64,000 bases of DNA from the NCBI GenBank assembly GCA_963995525.1, contig OZ023213.1:37637071-37701070 (forward strand). Reading direction: 5' to 3'. The position numbers were made by a program, and so were the translations under genes. This document shows, piece by piece, positions 22,938-36,700 of the stretch. Position 1 is the stretch's first letter; each line of letters begins with the position of its first letter. This DNA comes from Escarpia spicata (Eukaryota; Annelida; Polychaeta; Sabellida; Siboglinidae). The notes under the pieces are model-generated. The model was given only the letters and a program-made list of their open reading frames with translations, searched no databases and was not told the origin of the DNA.

Positions 22938-25900
22938 ATGGAACAAGTATGGTTGGAAGAATTGCATTTGCCTGGATGCAAGGGTATGTCACCGTTCTCA
23001 TTCAAGTGCAGGCATCAACACGAGCATGTGGGTTTTCTCACTCTGCTGTTTATGTGAAATGTTCTTTTGCCAAAGGATGTATGTAAATTGTTAGCTTATG
23101 CATGCAGTTTGACTTGGTGTAAGATGAGATTCTTCCAAAACTGTTGATCACAGCTAAACTGGGATGCAAAAACAATATTTTATATGCACAAACCTGCAGG
23201 CATTTTATGATAAAATCTTGTTATGACATAAACTGTAGGGTAAACTATAATAATATATTATTCTAGATTTAAGATGTCCAGACACATTTTAGTATTGTGC
23301 CCCTAAAACGTGATTTCTAATCTAATAAAGCGCTGTCTGTGCGCACTCTACACTGACTTTGAGGTCAGCTGCATTGTAGTTGGAATTTAAATGCCAGATC
23401 CAGAATTTTTTGGAACTGGTGTTGAGTTTTCAAAAGTAACTGGAATTAGTCAAATTTGTTCTGTAGCTTTTCATTTACTCAGTTCCATTGCGTAACGTTT
23501 TTAGCTTTTATATCTTATTTTTTTCTTTAAAATGTACACTAATTGGGGAATATTTTTGGAAGTTGTTCTATTCGCCTATTGTTATTTCGTCATGGAATTT
23601 ATATAAACAATTAGAATTGACTTGTTTGAATTGGAATGCAATGATTGATATGAAATTATAATTGATACAGTATAATTCACCTCAAGTCTGTGTTGTAGTA
23701 ATTATGAACAATTTTGAACAAAGCATTTGTTTGTTGACAGGCGATACCTTGACAGCGACTGCAAGAGATGGCGGTGAGTTAGAAGACAACTTAGACATAC
23801 CAAGTTGTCATTCACCGGACTGCTTCTAACTGTTGAAGTGACCTTTCACGACATAACCATCATCAGTAACATTTATTTGATATTTATTTATTCATACATG
23901 GTACAGCCAGCGTATCCTAACGGATTCCCTCCCTCCCTCCCTCCCCCCTCCCTCCCTCCCTCCCTCCCTCTCTCCCTTCCTTTTTTTCTGCCTCCCTCCC
24001 TCCCTCCCTCCCTCCTTCCCCTGCCTCCCTCCTTCCCTCCCTCCCTCCCTCCCTCCCTCCCTCCCTCCCTCTCTCCCTCCCTCCCTCACTCCCTCTCTCC
24101 CTCCCTGCCTCCCTCTCTCCCTCCCTGCCTCCCTCCCTCTCTCCCTCCCTCCCTCCCTCCCTCCCTCCCTCCCTCCCTCCCTCTCTCCCTCCCTCCCTCC
24201 CTCCCTCCCTCTCCCCTTCCATCCGTTCCTTCCTCCCCCATCCATCCGTCCCCTCCCTCCCTCCTCTCCTCATTCCTCCCCTTCCATATGTCCCCTCCCT
24301 CCTTTGCCCCTTCCATCCGTCCCCTCCCTCCCTCCTCCCCTTCCATCCATCCCCTCCCTCCCCTTCCATCCGTCCCTTCCCTCCCTCCTCCCCATCCATC
24401 CATCCCCTCCCTCCTCCCCATCCATCTTCTTCCCTCCCTCCCTCTCTCCTCCCCTCCTTCCTCCCCTTCCATCTGTCCCCTCCCTCCCTTCTCTCTCCCT
24501 CCCTCCTCCCCTTCCATCCGTCCCCTGCCTACCTCCTCCCCTTCCATCTGCCCCCCTCCTCCCCTTCCATCCGTCCCCTCCCTCCCTCCATTCTCCCCTT
24601 CCATCCCTCCCTCCTCCCCTTCTATCCATCCTCTCCATCCCTTCTCCCCTTGCATCCATCCTCCCCTTCCATCCATCCCCTCCCTCCCTCCCTCCTCCCC
24701 TTCCATCTGTCCCCTCCTTCTCTCCCTCCCTGCTTCCCTCCTCCACTTCCTTCCGTTCCCTTCCTCCCCTTCCATCTGTCCACTCCCTCCCTCCTCCCCT
24801 TCCATCCGTCCCCTCCCTCCCATCATCCCTCCTCTCCTTCCATCCATCCCCTCCCTCTCTCCTCCCCTTCCATCCTTCCCTCCTCTCCTTCCATCCGTCC
24901 CCTCCCTCCCTCCTCCCCCTTCAATCCGTCCCCTCCCTCCTCCCCTTCCATCTGTCCCCTCCCTTCCTCCCTCCCTCCCTCCTCCCCTTCCATCCTTCCC
25001 TCCCTCCTCTCCTTCCATCTGTCCCCTCCCTCCTCCCCCTTCCGTCCGTCCCCTCCCTCCTCCCCCTACCATCTGTCCCCTCCCTTCCTCCCTCCCTCCC
25101 TCCTCCCCTTCCGTCCTTCCCTCCCTCCTCTACTTCCATCCGTCCCCTCCCTCCCTCCCTCCTCCCCCTTCCATCCTTCCCTCCCTCCTCCTCCTTCCAT
25201 CCGTCCCCTCCCTCCCTCCTCCCCCTTCCAACCGTCCCCTCCCTCCCTCCCTCCCTCCCTCTCTCCCTCCCTCCCTCCTCCCCCTTCCATCCTTCCCTCC
25301 CTCCTCCCCCTTCCATCCGTCCCCTCCCTCCCTCCTCCCCCTTCCATCTATCCCTTCCCTCCCTTTTTATGATCCAGAATGGTTATCAGCATTAATCATA
25401 TATTTATCTTGTTTGGTGGTGCCACTGTATCAACTTATTTACCCCCCCCCCATGTATACATGTAATACTAAACATACTTTGTGACCCCCCCCCATGTATA
25501 CATGTAATACTAAACATACTTTGTGACCCCCCCCCCATGTATACATGTAATACTAAACATACTTTGTGACCCCCCCATGTATACATGTAATACTAAACAT
25601 ACTTTGTGACCCCCCCATGTATACATGTAATACTAAACATACTTTGTGACCCCCCCCATGTATACATGTAATACTAAACATACTTTGTGACTTTGTAAAC
25701 TGATGCAGCATTGGTTTGTTTCAGGTTTTTGGCCGACATTCTCAATGATGTGGCGATATTCCTGGAGATCTTGGCTCCCTACTTCACGTTCTACTTCACC
25801 TTCATTGTTTGTGTGGCGGGGTTGTGCAAGGTAAACAGACATCACATTATCGTTCTGCACCAGTGAATTGTTCCAATCCTTGTCAGGACGTTGTTAGACT

Positions 25901-28900
25901 TGAATAAAATGGCAGACATCCACAGTTTTGACACAAAGTTAGAACAAACTACACCATAAGTTTCCATGTATAATACACTTCTGTGTATAATACGCACCCC
26001 AAGATTTGCTAAATTCTGACAGAATTCGTATATTATCATGTAGATTATGCATCCCAACTTTTGGCATCAACCCCTCATTTCCATTGCTAGAAGGGCGACT
26101 CAGGGTTGGCCACTGTCATTTCATCAATCTTCGTTCGTGTGATGACCCTTGAATCCATACCAGAATCGTAAAATGTCCCTTACGCAAGTTACAGCATTGC
26201 CACCGGCACATCACATGCGACGATGTCACCTCGTGAGTCGAATCTAAGCAGTCATTCTTCCACCTGGTGGATACTTGTATGCCTATGAATTACCCCATGT
26301 GGATGTTTGTAGAACTACTCGGAAGCCAAAGCGGACAGTCATAGGTTGTTTCTGCCGTGATGTACGCGCCAAACTGCATTACCGCAAAACTGTCTTTTAT
26401 GAAATGCGCGTCTAAGACACTTATTGTTGTATAAAATGAGTGGTGATGTTTTCTATGCTTTGCCTATAAAGCTACATGTCACAGAGCATGTATTTCTGGC
26501 TTATATCCAGTCAGAGAACATTTTATTTAGCACTAGCACCATGTATAATATGCATCCGGAATATTTAGTAAAAAATGAAGGAGAAAATGCATATTATACA
26601 CGGAAATGTATGGTAAATAAACAAGGGATCATCTCAGAATGTCGATGTCTGATTCTCGGACGAAAGTGTGTAAACATTGATATGATGATGTCAATATATT
26701 AACAGTATCGGTCAGAAACGTAAAATATCAGTGTCCAACACCAGACGAAACTGCCTCTGACCCCCTCCCCAGACATAAGTAATTTTGTCTGACATCGGAC
26801 ATTGATGTTCTTAAATGATCCCTAAGCATAAGCCCATAAATAGCCACTCCTGGTACCTATACCAACCATTTGTTTAAATCCTTTCTCAAAGTACCTGGAA
26901 GAAAAAAAAACTTAATGCCACTGAAAAATATATAGGACAGTAGGACATACGAAATACGTAGGACACAACATTTTCTTGTAGTCAGTACTATTATTTTGTA
27001 TACCTAACCTTTGTCTGACAGTTCATTGGGTAAGTTCTACTGATTTGATGTTTGCTATGACTTTAGTCCCTGGTTGGTGTAGCTGGGGGAGCCACCAGAG
27101 CCTCGCTGACGCAACACCAGACTCGCAGGAATAACATGGCTGACGTATCAGCAAAAGACGGAAGCCAGGTGAGGCTACTAGGTGGCAGCACTGTATTACA
27201 AACACAAAAATAATATAACATTTATTTTACCTTTATAATTAGATCATAGTTTTATTCTTGCTCAACTTTTTTCATTTATTTTATTGATAATTTTAAAAAT
27301 TAAATGTGTTTGCACTGAGTAATTGTGTATACTTAATTAGCTTACAGTCAGATTAATTGTATACGATTTATTGTTTGCACAGTTTGTGTGTGTTTTATTT
27401 CCAATGTATGTTACTGGATGCTGTTTTGCAGGAGACGTTGGTGAATTTGGCAGCTCTACTGTGCAACTTGGCGCTGATTCCCATGGTTACAGGCAAACCT
27501 GTGTAAGTGTTCCTTACTGTGTGCACAGATGCAGTGATAATTTGTATGTAATCATTGACTTTTTAGTACTCATACTTAATAGACAATATACACAAAACAT
27601 ACGGCATCTGGTGACGCAAAGTTGAAGTGTACACAGACATGCTATCATATGAGAACGCTGCACTTCAGTGGCAGAGCATGTGGTGAAACTACTAGTACTG
27701 GCACCAAACATATCACATATGACTAGACATTGACAGAATCTATCATAATTTGTCTACTTTGGCATGTTCTGGCCTTGCACTATTGCGTTTCCACGATTTC
27801 TACAAATAGTCACCACAATGTTATATGATATTCACATATATGACATCTAGTGACTAATAGTAGAACTACGGTTGTTGGACGATTTCCATGCATCACGAAT
27901 ATTGTAATGTAATACATTACCATGGTAATCATAATTACAATCATGATTACCATTTTCTTGAACGTATTTATGTTTCCCTAGTCTTGACTAAAGACAACCA
28001 GTCAGATGTGGGTCAATTACAGCTGAAATTATAAATTCAAAGAGAAGCTATGAACATAAATTAGTTTGTAATATAAAACATGACAGCAAGAGTTTTTATG
28101 CGTATGTTCGAAGCAAACAGAAAGTTCAGGATAAGGTCGGTCCTCTAGAAGATAGTGCTGGAAATATAATAACAGAAGGATTCTTAATGGCAGAAGACCT
28201 GAATGAGTATTTTAGTTCAGTGTTTACCAGAGAAGACACTAGTTCACTGCCAGTACCAGAGGCTAAGTTCAAGGGGGCAGAATCAGACTATTTAAGACAG
28301 TTAATTGTAACCCCAGAAATGGTAGCTAAGAAAATTAGGGCTATGAAGGATAATAAATCACCTGGAGTGGATGGTATTCCACCCAAACTACTATTGGAAA
28401 TTGTAGAACAAATTAGCATACCGCTTGCAACAGCTTTCAACTTGTCATTAGAAGAGGGAGTGGTTCCTTTAGAATGGAAAGAAGCAAACATTATACCGTT
28501 ATTTAAAAAAGGTTTGAGAAACAAGTCAAATAATTATAGACCAGTTAGTTTAACATCAGTGATTTGTAAATTATTAGAAAGACTAATTAAAGATCACATG
28601 GTGGATTTTCTTGTTAAACATAACTTGATAAACCCATCTCAACATGGGTTTCTAAAAGCGAGATCATGCTTAACAAATATGTTATGTTTTTTGGAAGATA
28701 TCACTAAGTGGGTAGATGATGGATCACCAGTAGATATCATCTACTTAGATTTTCAAAAAGCTTTTGACAAAGTGCCACATCAAAGATTACTGCTTAAACG
28801 AAAGGCCCATGGCTTAGGAAATGGTTTAATTAACTGGATAGAAAAATGGCTGATTGACAGAAGACAACGGGTAGTTGTTGATGGGGAGGCTTCAAACTGG

Positions 28901-30672
28901 AAATCAGTTTTGAGTGGGGTTCCACAGGGATCAGTACTGGGACCTATATTATTCTTAATATATATAAACGATTTGGACGATGATATAGCTAGCAAGGTGT
29001 TGAAATTTGCAGATGATACAAAAGTGTTTAGAAGGATTAAAAGTGATGGAGATAGACAGCATTTACAAGATGGTCTTGACAGGTTGATCAAATGGTCTGA
29101 AAAGTGGCAAATGTTGTTCAATTTTGGGAAATGTAAATGCCTTCACACAGGACATGGGAATGAATATGTAGAATATACAATGGGGGGAACTGTAGTAAGT
29201 ACTACTGTAAAAGAAAACCACTTAGGGCTGACAATTAGTGCTGACATGCAGGTTTCAGAGCAGTGTGGAATTGCAGCTTCAAAAGGAAATCAAATCCTTG
29301 GATTGATTAGGCGAAATATAGCATATAAAGAAAAGGAACTAATAATACCACTGTACAAAACAATAGTTAGGCCTCATTTAGAATATTGTATACAAGCGTG
29401 GAGGCCATACCGCAAGAAGGACATAGATATGCTAGAAAGAGTACAGAGGAGAGCGACTAAAATGATACAAAATCTGAGGGATCTTAGTTATGAAAGGCGC
29501 CTAAAAGAATGTGGTTTAACAACACTAGAGACCAGGAGATTGAGAGGAGATCAGATAGAAGTGTTTAAAATATTGAATGGTTATGAAAATATTGATAGAA
29601 ATATGTTTTTTTCAGTTAAGAAAGATAGAAAGGCTAGAGGACATGAAGTTACATTAGTAAAGGAGCAGTGTAGATTAGACGTAAGAAAGTTCTCATTTTC
29701 ACAAAGGACTGTGAACGAATGGAACAGATTATCTGATGATTGTGTGGGTGCTAGTAGTGTGAGAAGGGCTGGATATATGTAGATAAAAGGGTTGGACTCT
29801 CGATAAGCCAAAGGGCTTCCTTGTCCACCTGCCATCTAGAGTTAATTCTCTGGATGGCAATCTTGTTAAATCTTGTTAAATTACATTAAAATTCAGTTTT
29901 TATTGCATCAGGTTGAGCTGTTATGATATCATGTATCTTGTAACAGACAGGAAGTTGTAAACAGTGTACACAATAGCTACACTGTAATGTAATCATGGTT
30001 ATAAACCAAAGTACATGCAAAAGTTATTGTAATTGATTGCACTAATTTTCTAAGAAACCATATGCATACATTTTTACAGTAATTGCCCCATTTCTGCTAG
30101 CATGTATACTCTGGAGTCATATGTGGTATGGTTGTCTTTCTCACAACTTTATGTTCCTAAAACTATGTTGTCTCTGTACCAAGCCGAAAATGTAGTCACC
30201 ACACTTCAGCAAAAAACTGAACACATATTTATTTGAAATTGTAAAATCTTTGTTTGCAGAGTGATATGGACCCTGTTCTGCATCTTCACCATTCTACATC
30301 TGTATGCAAACTACAGAGCTGTGTCGGCTGTTACCATGGAAACCTTCAACCCAACACGTCTACATATCGTTCTGCAGCGGTACCTGTCATCTGGGTTTGA
30401 ACTTTTGACCTCTGTGAGGTCAGCCAATCGACTAGAGCCGATTTTATTGAGTGCGTGAACTGCCTTGTATTCCATGTAATATACCAGTAATTGAAAATGT
30501 TTTGAGTTTCTAACACATGTATACTTTAATTTTGCTCACTGCTGGGATCCTATGTAAGCATACATTGTTAGTGTAATGAATTTCAATCAGTTATGCATTT
30601 TAACTTAAGATGTAACAAAATGAAGAATGTATAGAATTAAACTCACACACACCACAAATGCACGCACGCACG

Positions 30673-30703
<31 letters not shown>

Positions 30704-33700
30704 ACACACACACACCCACACACCACACACACCACACACACCACACACACCACCACACACACCACACACACCACACACCACACCACACACACCACACACA
30801 CCACACACACCACCACCACACACACCACCACACACACCACACACCACACCACACACACCACACACACCACACACACCACACACACCACACACACCACACA
30901 CACCACCACACACACCACACACAACACACACTCACATGCACACACACACACACACACACACACCCAACACACCACACACTCACACAATCACACACGCACA
31001 CACAAAAGTATATCTTAAAATAAAACTCTAATTCCATAGACTTGTGATTTTAAAGCATCACATTTGAACATTTATATTGGGTAATTTAATTGTTACTAGT
31101 CCTGTCCGTTTTCTTTCTACAAATCCTAAAGAAATTTATTTGATTTCCTTGTTTCTAATGTATGTACTGCATAATACAAACTACTCTTTTATGTAATTAT
31201 CTATTTTTAACAGTAATATGCTTACCTGCATATTTATGATTTAAACTGCGAATTCTTCAGAAGGTAACAAATTGTGACCCATCTTAACAAAATGAGTCGG
31301 ATGTCGGCAAATCTGATTTTCTGTGAATGCCGTTTATGTGAACAAATCGCGAATCCATCGATTTTGATATTTCCCTGAAAATTATTCTTTGGTATTCGTT
31401 TTATCAATTGCTACTCTAGCTACCCACTAATTAACTCTGTTTTGTGTATTTTAAAGCGATTTTTGTAGACCTGTGTGAAGTGTTCCGCTCGATTTCCTTA
31501 AAATAATGCCGAAAAATGCCAGTAATTGCGCGTGTTTGCAACTGCTAATTTTGGGATGCTCCTAACATGGGATATCACCACGAAGCTTGATGCATCATCT
31601 TCCCATATATGGGCATACATATGCTAATAACTGCATTCTGTGACCTCCAGAGAGCTTAGAAGACGGTAACTAAGGTACATTTCATGAAACATAACGAATA
31701 ATTTGCATCAACTTTGACGGCCGTTTTCTGGGTTTGAAGGTTTCTACCCCACATGTGTTTGTTAAGCCATAACTTCAGTTAGAATTAAGGTATCTTCTTA
31801 GATGATACACCATGTGAAAGCAGAGATTCTGCTCTTTCCAATGCTACTAATAACTCAATATTACAAATTTCTGACATGCGACTCATTTTGTTAAGATGGG
31901 TCACAATTAGATATCTATTGTCACATTTATTATGAATCAATAATGTTTATTTTAACAAAAACACACCAGAATCATAGCCATTTGCTAGTTGGTTAACAGT
32001 GTTCTTGAAGTTGTCTTTCACTGTGTCATGCCAGGAACAAGAAGACAGTTCACTGTGAATCTTGGCACTTCTGTCAGTGATGTCGCAAGGAACTTTGGTC
32101 AGCTGAAGACACTGGTGACATTGTACAAAGACTGCAATTATCTGCTTTCGGTGGACCTTCGCAAAGGTGAGAGGTCATTGCATATGTTCGCAAATTCGCC
32201 AAAGCATACAGTGGAACCTCACTATTTAGGTCATCAAATTTTGAACCTCACTATTAAGGTCATCAAATTTTTGTTTTGTATACTTTATCATTGTGGACAT
32301 AATTTGGGACGGTTGACCTTAATTGCAAGGTGGCTGTATGGCCTAGTTGACTATAATGTGAGGTTCGCCTGTATTTGGTTGTCACCACATCTCCCAGGGG
32401 AAGTAAATTGCTACACTGCTGCCACCTATTGAGTGGAACTTATATTAATGCACATATTATGGTTATCAGAACCATGTAGTGTGGTGGGTTATGGTGACTA
32501 TGTCATATCAGTTGAATACAATAGATAATGAATGTGGTTTTGAAAGCTGTTCTTATCGATCAAAATCTGAAATCCCACAACATATTGATGTGGGTGGGTG
32601 GTCATTTGGACCCATACGAATATGAAATACACCTCATATGAAGACCACACATGTAGTCTCTGACATTGGCTGGGTATTCCAATACCCAGCCAATGTCAGT
32701 CAGATATTCTAGTTTCGAGGCAGCATTCAAGAAGACATCTCATCCAAACATTTTGTTCTGGAACGAATATTGTTGTCAGAGCAACTAACATTTTTAGGAT
32801 TATCTTTAGCATTGTATGTGCTTATTCTTGACATAGTTCATTTCAGTTTAATTTGTAACAGTTTATGTGATTAATAATTCAATTTACACAGAGTTAGGTT
32901 TTATTTTTAATTACGTATAAGTTTATTTTAAATTTATTTTTTTAGCACAGTTGGGGTGTTTTTACTTTTTATGTATATATTTTATATAAATAACTCGGAA
33001 CTAGCAAGGAAATAAAAATTGATTGTTACCATAATGACTACCGGTATATGAATTCAGACACCTAAAAGTAATTTAATTTTTAACTTCCCGAAAACATACA
33101 TGTGGTACTAATGTTGTGTTCACAGCCCCCATCAGTATCGCCAAAAATAGATAAGCAAGCGAAAAATGAAGAACTCGGGACATGTCCAAAATCACTCAAT
33201 TCAGTGGTCGCTAGCAAACTTACGCTTCATCCGATCCCAAAAATCTTGGTACCGTTTGAAAGATTACCTTTTCACCTACGTAGTAAATAGCACGGTTGAT
33301 CATGTTAAAGTATATTTTCACGATTATGTTGATCTGAAATATGGTTGTTTTCATCCGCTTGAACTCGGCGAACGATGTTAGCGTCGGGTATTCTTCGCCG
33401 TCTGTCGGCGAAACTGCACATTTCCTGTCAATCACCACTGCGTTACTATGGCATCGCACATGGCCGATCTGAGCAGTTGATGTTTACATGTTAAGCTCCG
33501 CCCATTTTTGCATGTCAAAGAAGATTAAGTTTCACCAAATGTTGGCATTACATTAATTAGCGATCGCCGGATGCTGCCAGACAGTTTGTTTTTTACTTGT
33601 GTTTACGTCGTTTGGAAAATGGGTGGAGATTTTTGGGATCGGATGAACCGTAAGTTTGTTTGCGACCGCTGAATTGAGTGATTTTGAACAAGTCCCGAGT

Positions 33701-36700
33701 TGTTCATTTTTCGCTCGCTCAGATCTGCCTACCATTCTGGATTGTCCGGAATCATTCCGGAAAGTCACCTCAAATTACGGTGAGGGATGAAAATATTACG
33801 GACTGTGACCATGTTGGGCAATCACTGAAATTTAGGTTCCACTATATTCAACAGGTGGCAGCATATGTATGCAGCATGTTGTGACATGGTTTTTCATTCG
33901 CTGAGTCTGGTCGTAATGTAACCAATAGGAAACAGCGTTATGACAAATTCGCATTTCCGCGATCAAACAAAACGAAGTAACGCGTCACGAAACGATGGCT
34001 GACAGCGAAACGACGCCACTGCCAACCCAAAAGAAATGTGTAATGCAAAAATGTAGTGAGTGTTGTACTTGTAGTGTTAGGCCAACTGACTGTACTAAGA
34101 CAAAGTTAGTGTATTTATTGAGGAGTTTAGTGTATCATTTACAGCCTATCATACAGTCACTAGAGTCTAGGCGATGTCAATGACAATGTAATGGTTTTGG
34201 TCCATCGCTACCCCCCCCCCCCCCCCCCCCCCCCCGTCTATAATTTATCATACTAGAGTTGAGTAGGCTAGAGTGTAGGTGATGTTGATGACAGAGTAAC
34301 TAATGGGTTTGACCTGTCGCTCCCCCCCCCCCCCCCCCCCAGTGACAATATCTGAGACATGGTGGTTCTGCATTACTGACAAGAAGCGTATATTCCTGAA
34401 AATCAGTGTAAATGGGAAGATGGATTACTGACAGGAAGTTTTTGGGGTAGGCAAGTCTGCTCGCTTATCTATTTTTGGTATCGCCCTACACGAATACATG
34501 CATGTGGTACTAATGTTGTGTTCACAGCCTCCATCTGTATCGCCCTACATGAATACATGCATGTGGTACTAATGTTGTGTTCACAGCCACCATCAGTATT
34601 GCCCTACATGAAGACAGCGATGTGCGGGATGAGTTGATGTCAGTCTTCCAGGCAGAGGTCATTGAGTATGCAAGCAGGCACAAGGACCTCACTTACAGGG
34701 TGAGTAGAACCTCACCTATAGGGTTAGTAGGACCTCACCAACAGGATGTGTAGGACCTCACCAACAGGATGTGTAGGACCTCACCTACAGGGTGAGTAGA
34801 ACCTCACCTACAGGGTGAGTAGGACCTCATCTAAAGGGTGAGTAGGACCTCACCTACAGGGTGAGTAGGACCTCATCCACAGGTGAGTAGGACCTCATTC
34901 ACAGGTGAGTATGACATCATCCACAGGGTGAGTAGGACCTCACCCACAGGGTGAATAGGACCTCACCAACAGGGTGAGTAGGACCTCACCAACAGGTTGA
35001 GTAGGACCTCACCCACAGGGTGAGTAGGACCTCACCCACAGGGTGAGTAGGACCTCACCTGCAGTGTGGCTAGGACCTCACCAACAGGATGTGTAGAACC
35101 TCGCCTACATGGTGAGTAGGACCTTACCTACAAGGTGAGTAGGAACTCACCTACAGGATGACCTCATCCACAGGTGAGTAGGACCTCATCCACAGGTGAG
35201 TAGGACCTCACCCACAGGTTGAGTAGGACCTTACCAACAGGTTGAGTAGGACCTCACCCACAGGGTGAGTAGGACCTCACCTGCAGTGTGGCTAAGACCT
35301 CACCAACAGGATGTGTAGAACCTCGTAGGAACTGAGTAGGAACTCACCTACAGGATGACCTCATCCACAGGTGAGTAGGACCTCACCAACAGGATGTGTA
35401 GGACCTCACCTACAGGGTGAGTAGGACCTCACCCACAGGGTGAGTAGGACCTCACCAACAGGATGTGTAGGACCTCACCTACAGGGTGAGTAGGATCTCA
35501 CCAACAGGGTGAGTAGGACCTCACCAACAGGATGTGTAGGACCTCACCTGCAGGTGTGAATAAGACTTCACCAACACAGTGAGTAGGACCTCACCTACAA
35601 GGTGATTAGAACCTCACCTACGGGGTGAGTAGGACCTCACCAACAGGATGAGTATGATCTCACCTAATGGGTGAGTGCATACACATGTAATCAAACAAAT
35701 GTATTCCATAAAAATATGTATATATATATATATATATGAAATGTTTCGGAGCAAAATGCAATATATCCATTTTCTTCATTTTGACAAAAAAGTTACTTTT
35801 GTGCTTCATCCTCAACGTTTAAATAACAACTTGTAAATTAAGTTGATATATACTTAGAATCCAAAATAATAGAGAGTGGTGGCAAATTCTGAAATATTTG
35901 TTGCACATTTGTTATGCAAAATGTGATTTTAAATAAATTTGTTATTGCATTTTCAAAACAAACACATCATTTCATGGGAATTTATTGCATTTTTTGATCA
36001 GTTAGATAGTATCCTAGCTCAACATGTACAAATGTTTAGTCCTGATTTGGGTGAAATTTCAAAAACGTTTATCGCGTTTTGCTCTAAAACCCATCATATA
36101 TATAATATTGATTAATAAATAAATAAAATATATAATAAATTTAATATTAGTAATATTAAATAGCTATACTGTGTATTAAAATTTTAAATATATATAAATA
36201 AAATATGTGTTCATAACTTGTCCGAACGCACAGTTCCTCAGTAGAAGTAATCCAACTTTACTTATTGTGTTTTAAGGAGTCTTGAACCTAGCCAGTGTGG
36301 CTACATGTTTTGTGTTCTGGATATTCAAATAACTAATAATTACAGATTCACAATATACCAGTGGCAGTTGTAATACAATGTTTTATTGATACATCCGACT
36401 TCGTTTTTTCGGTAAGTTTTTCACTTAGTCTTAGTTATTATCAACGTTACTACTGACAACCCAGTGAGCCAATGTGTGAGATGCAGACAGTGATTTTGAG
36501 GGGTTTTAAACCTGATCAAGCTGGACCTATCTGATCATAGTGATGAACTGGAATCCACATGTTAGCTCAGCCTCTGGTGATGTATGATCGCGTTGCATCA
36601 CTGCATGCTCTTTAATGTTTTATTGATTTGATACAGCCGACTTCGTTTTTCTTTGATATTTACATCGTCATTGCCATACCGTTCTATTCGCTAGTACCAA

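Noticed and set aside
23805..25484. 559-codon Ser/Pro/Leu-rich open frame on plus and long Gly/Glu/Arg frames on minus
   Set aside because: They are translations of the CCCT/CCTT tandem array inside a RUSF1 intron. The start lies in ordinary intron sequence and all frames are open.
28288..29121. Minus frames over CR1 copy A
   Set aside because: Shadows of the reverse-transcriptase frame on plus.
30600..31037. Overlapping Cys-Val and Thr-His frames
   Set aside because: Products of the CA/CACACC microsatellite.
31989..32432. 147-codon frame taken as a separate gene
   Set aside because: Only 32035-32166 is coding, as a RUSF1 exon with proper borders. The rest is intron and a MITE.
34684..35675. 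CRISPR-like regularly spaced repeats
   Set aside because: Units are directly adjacent without unique spacers, the genome is eukaryotic, and the unit derives from an exon-intron junction.
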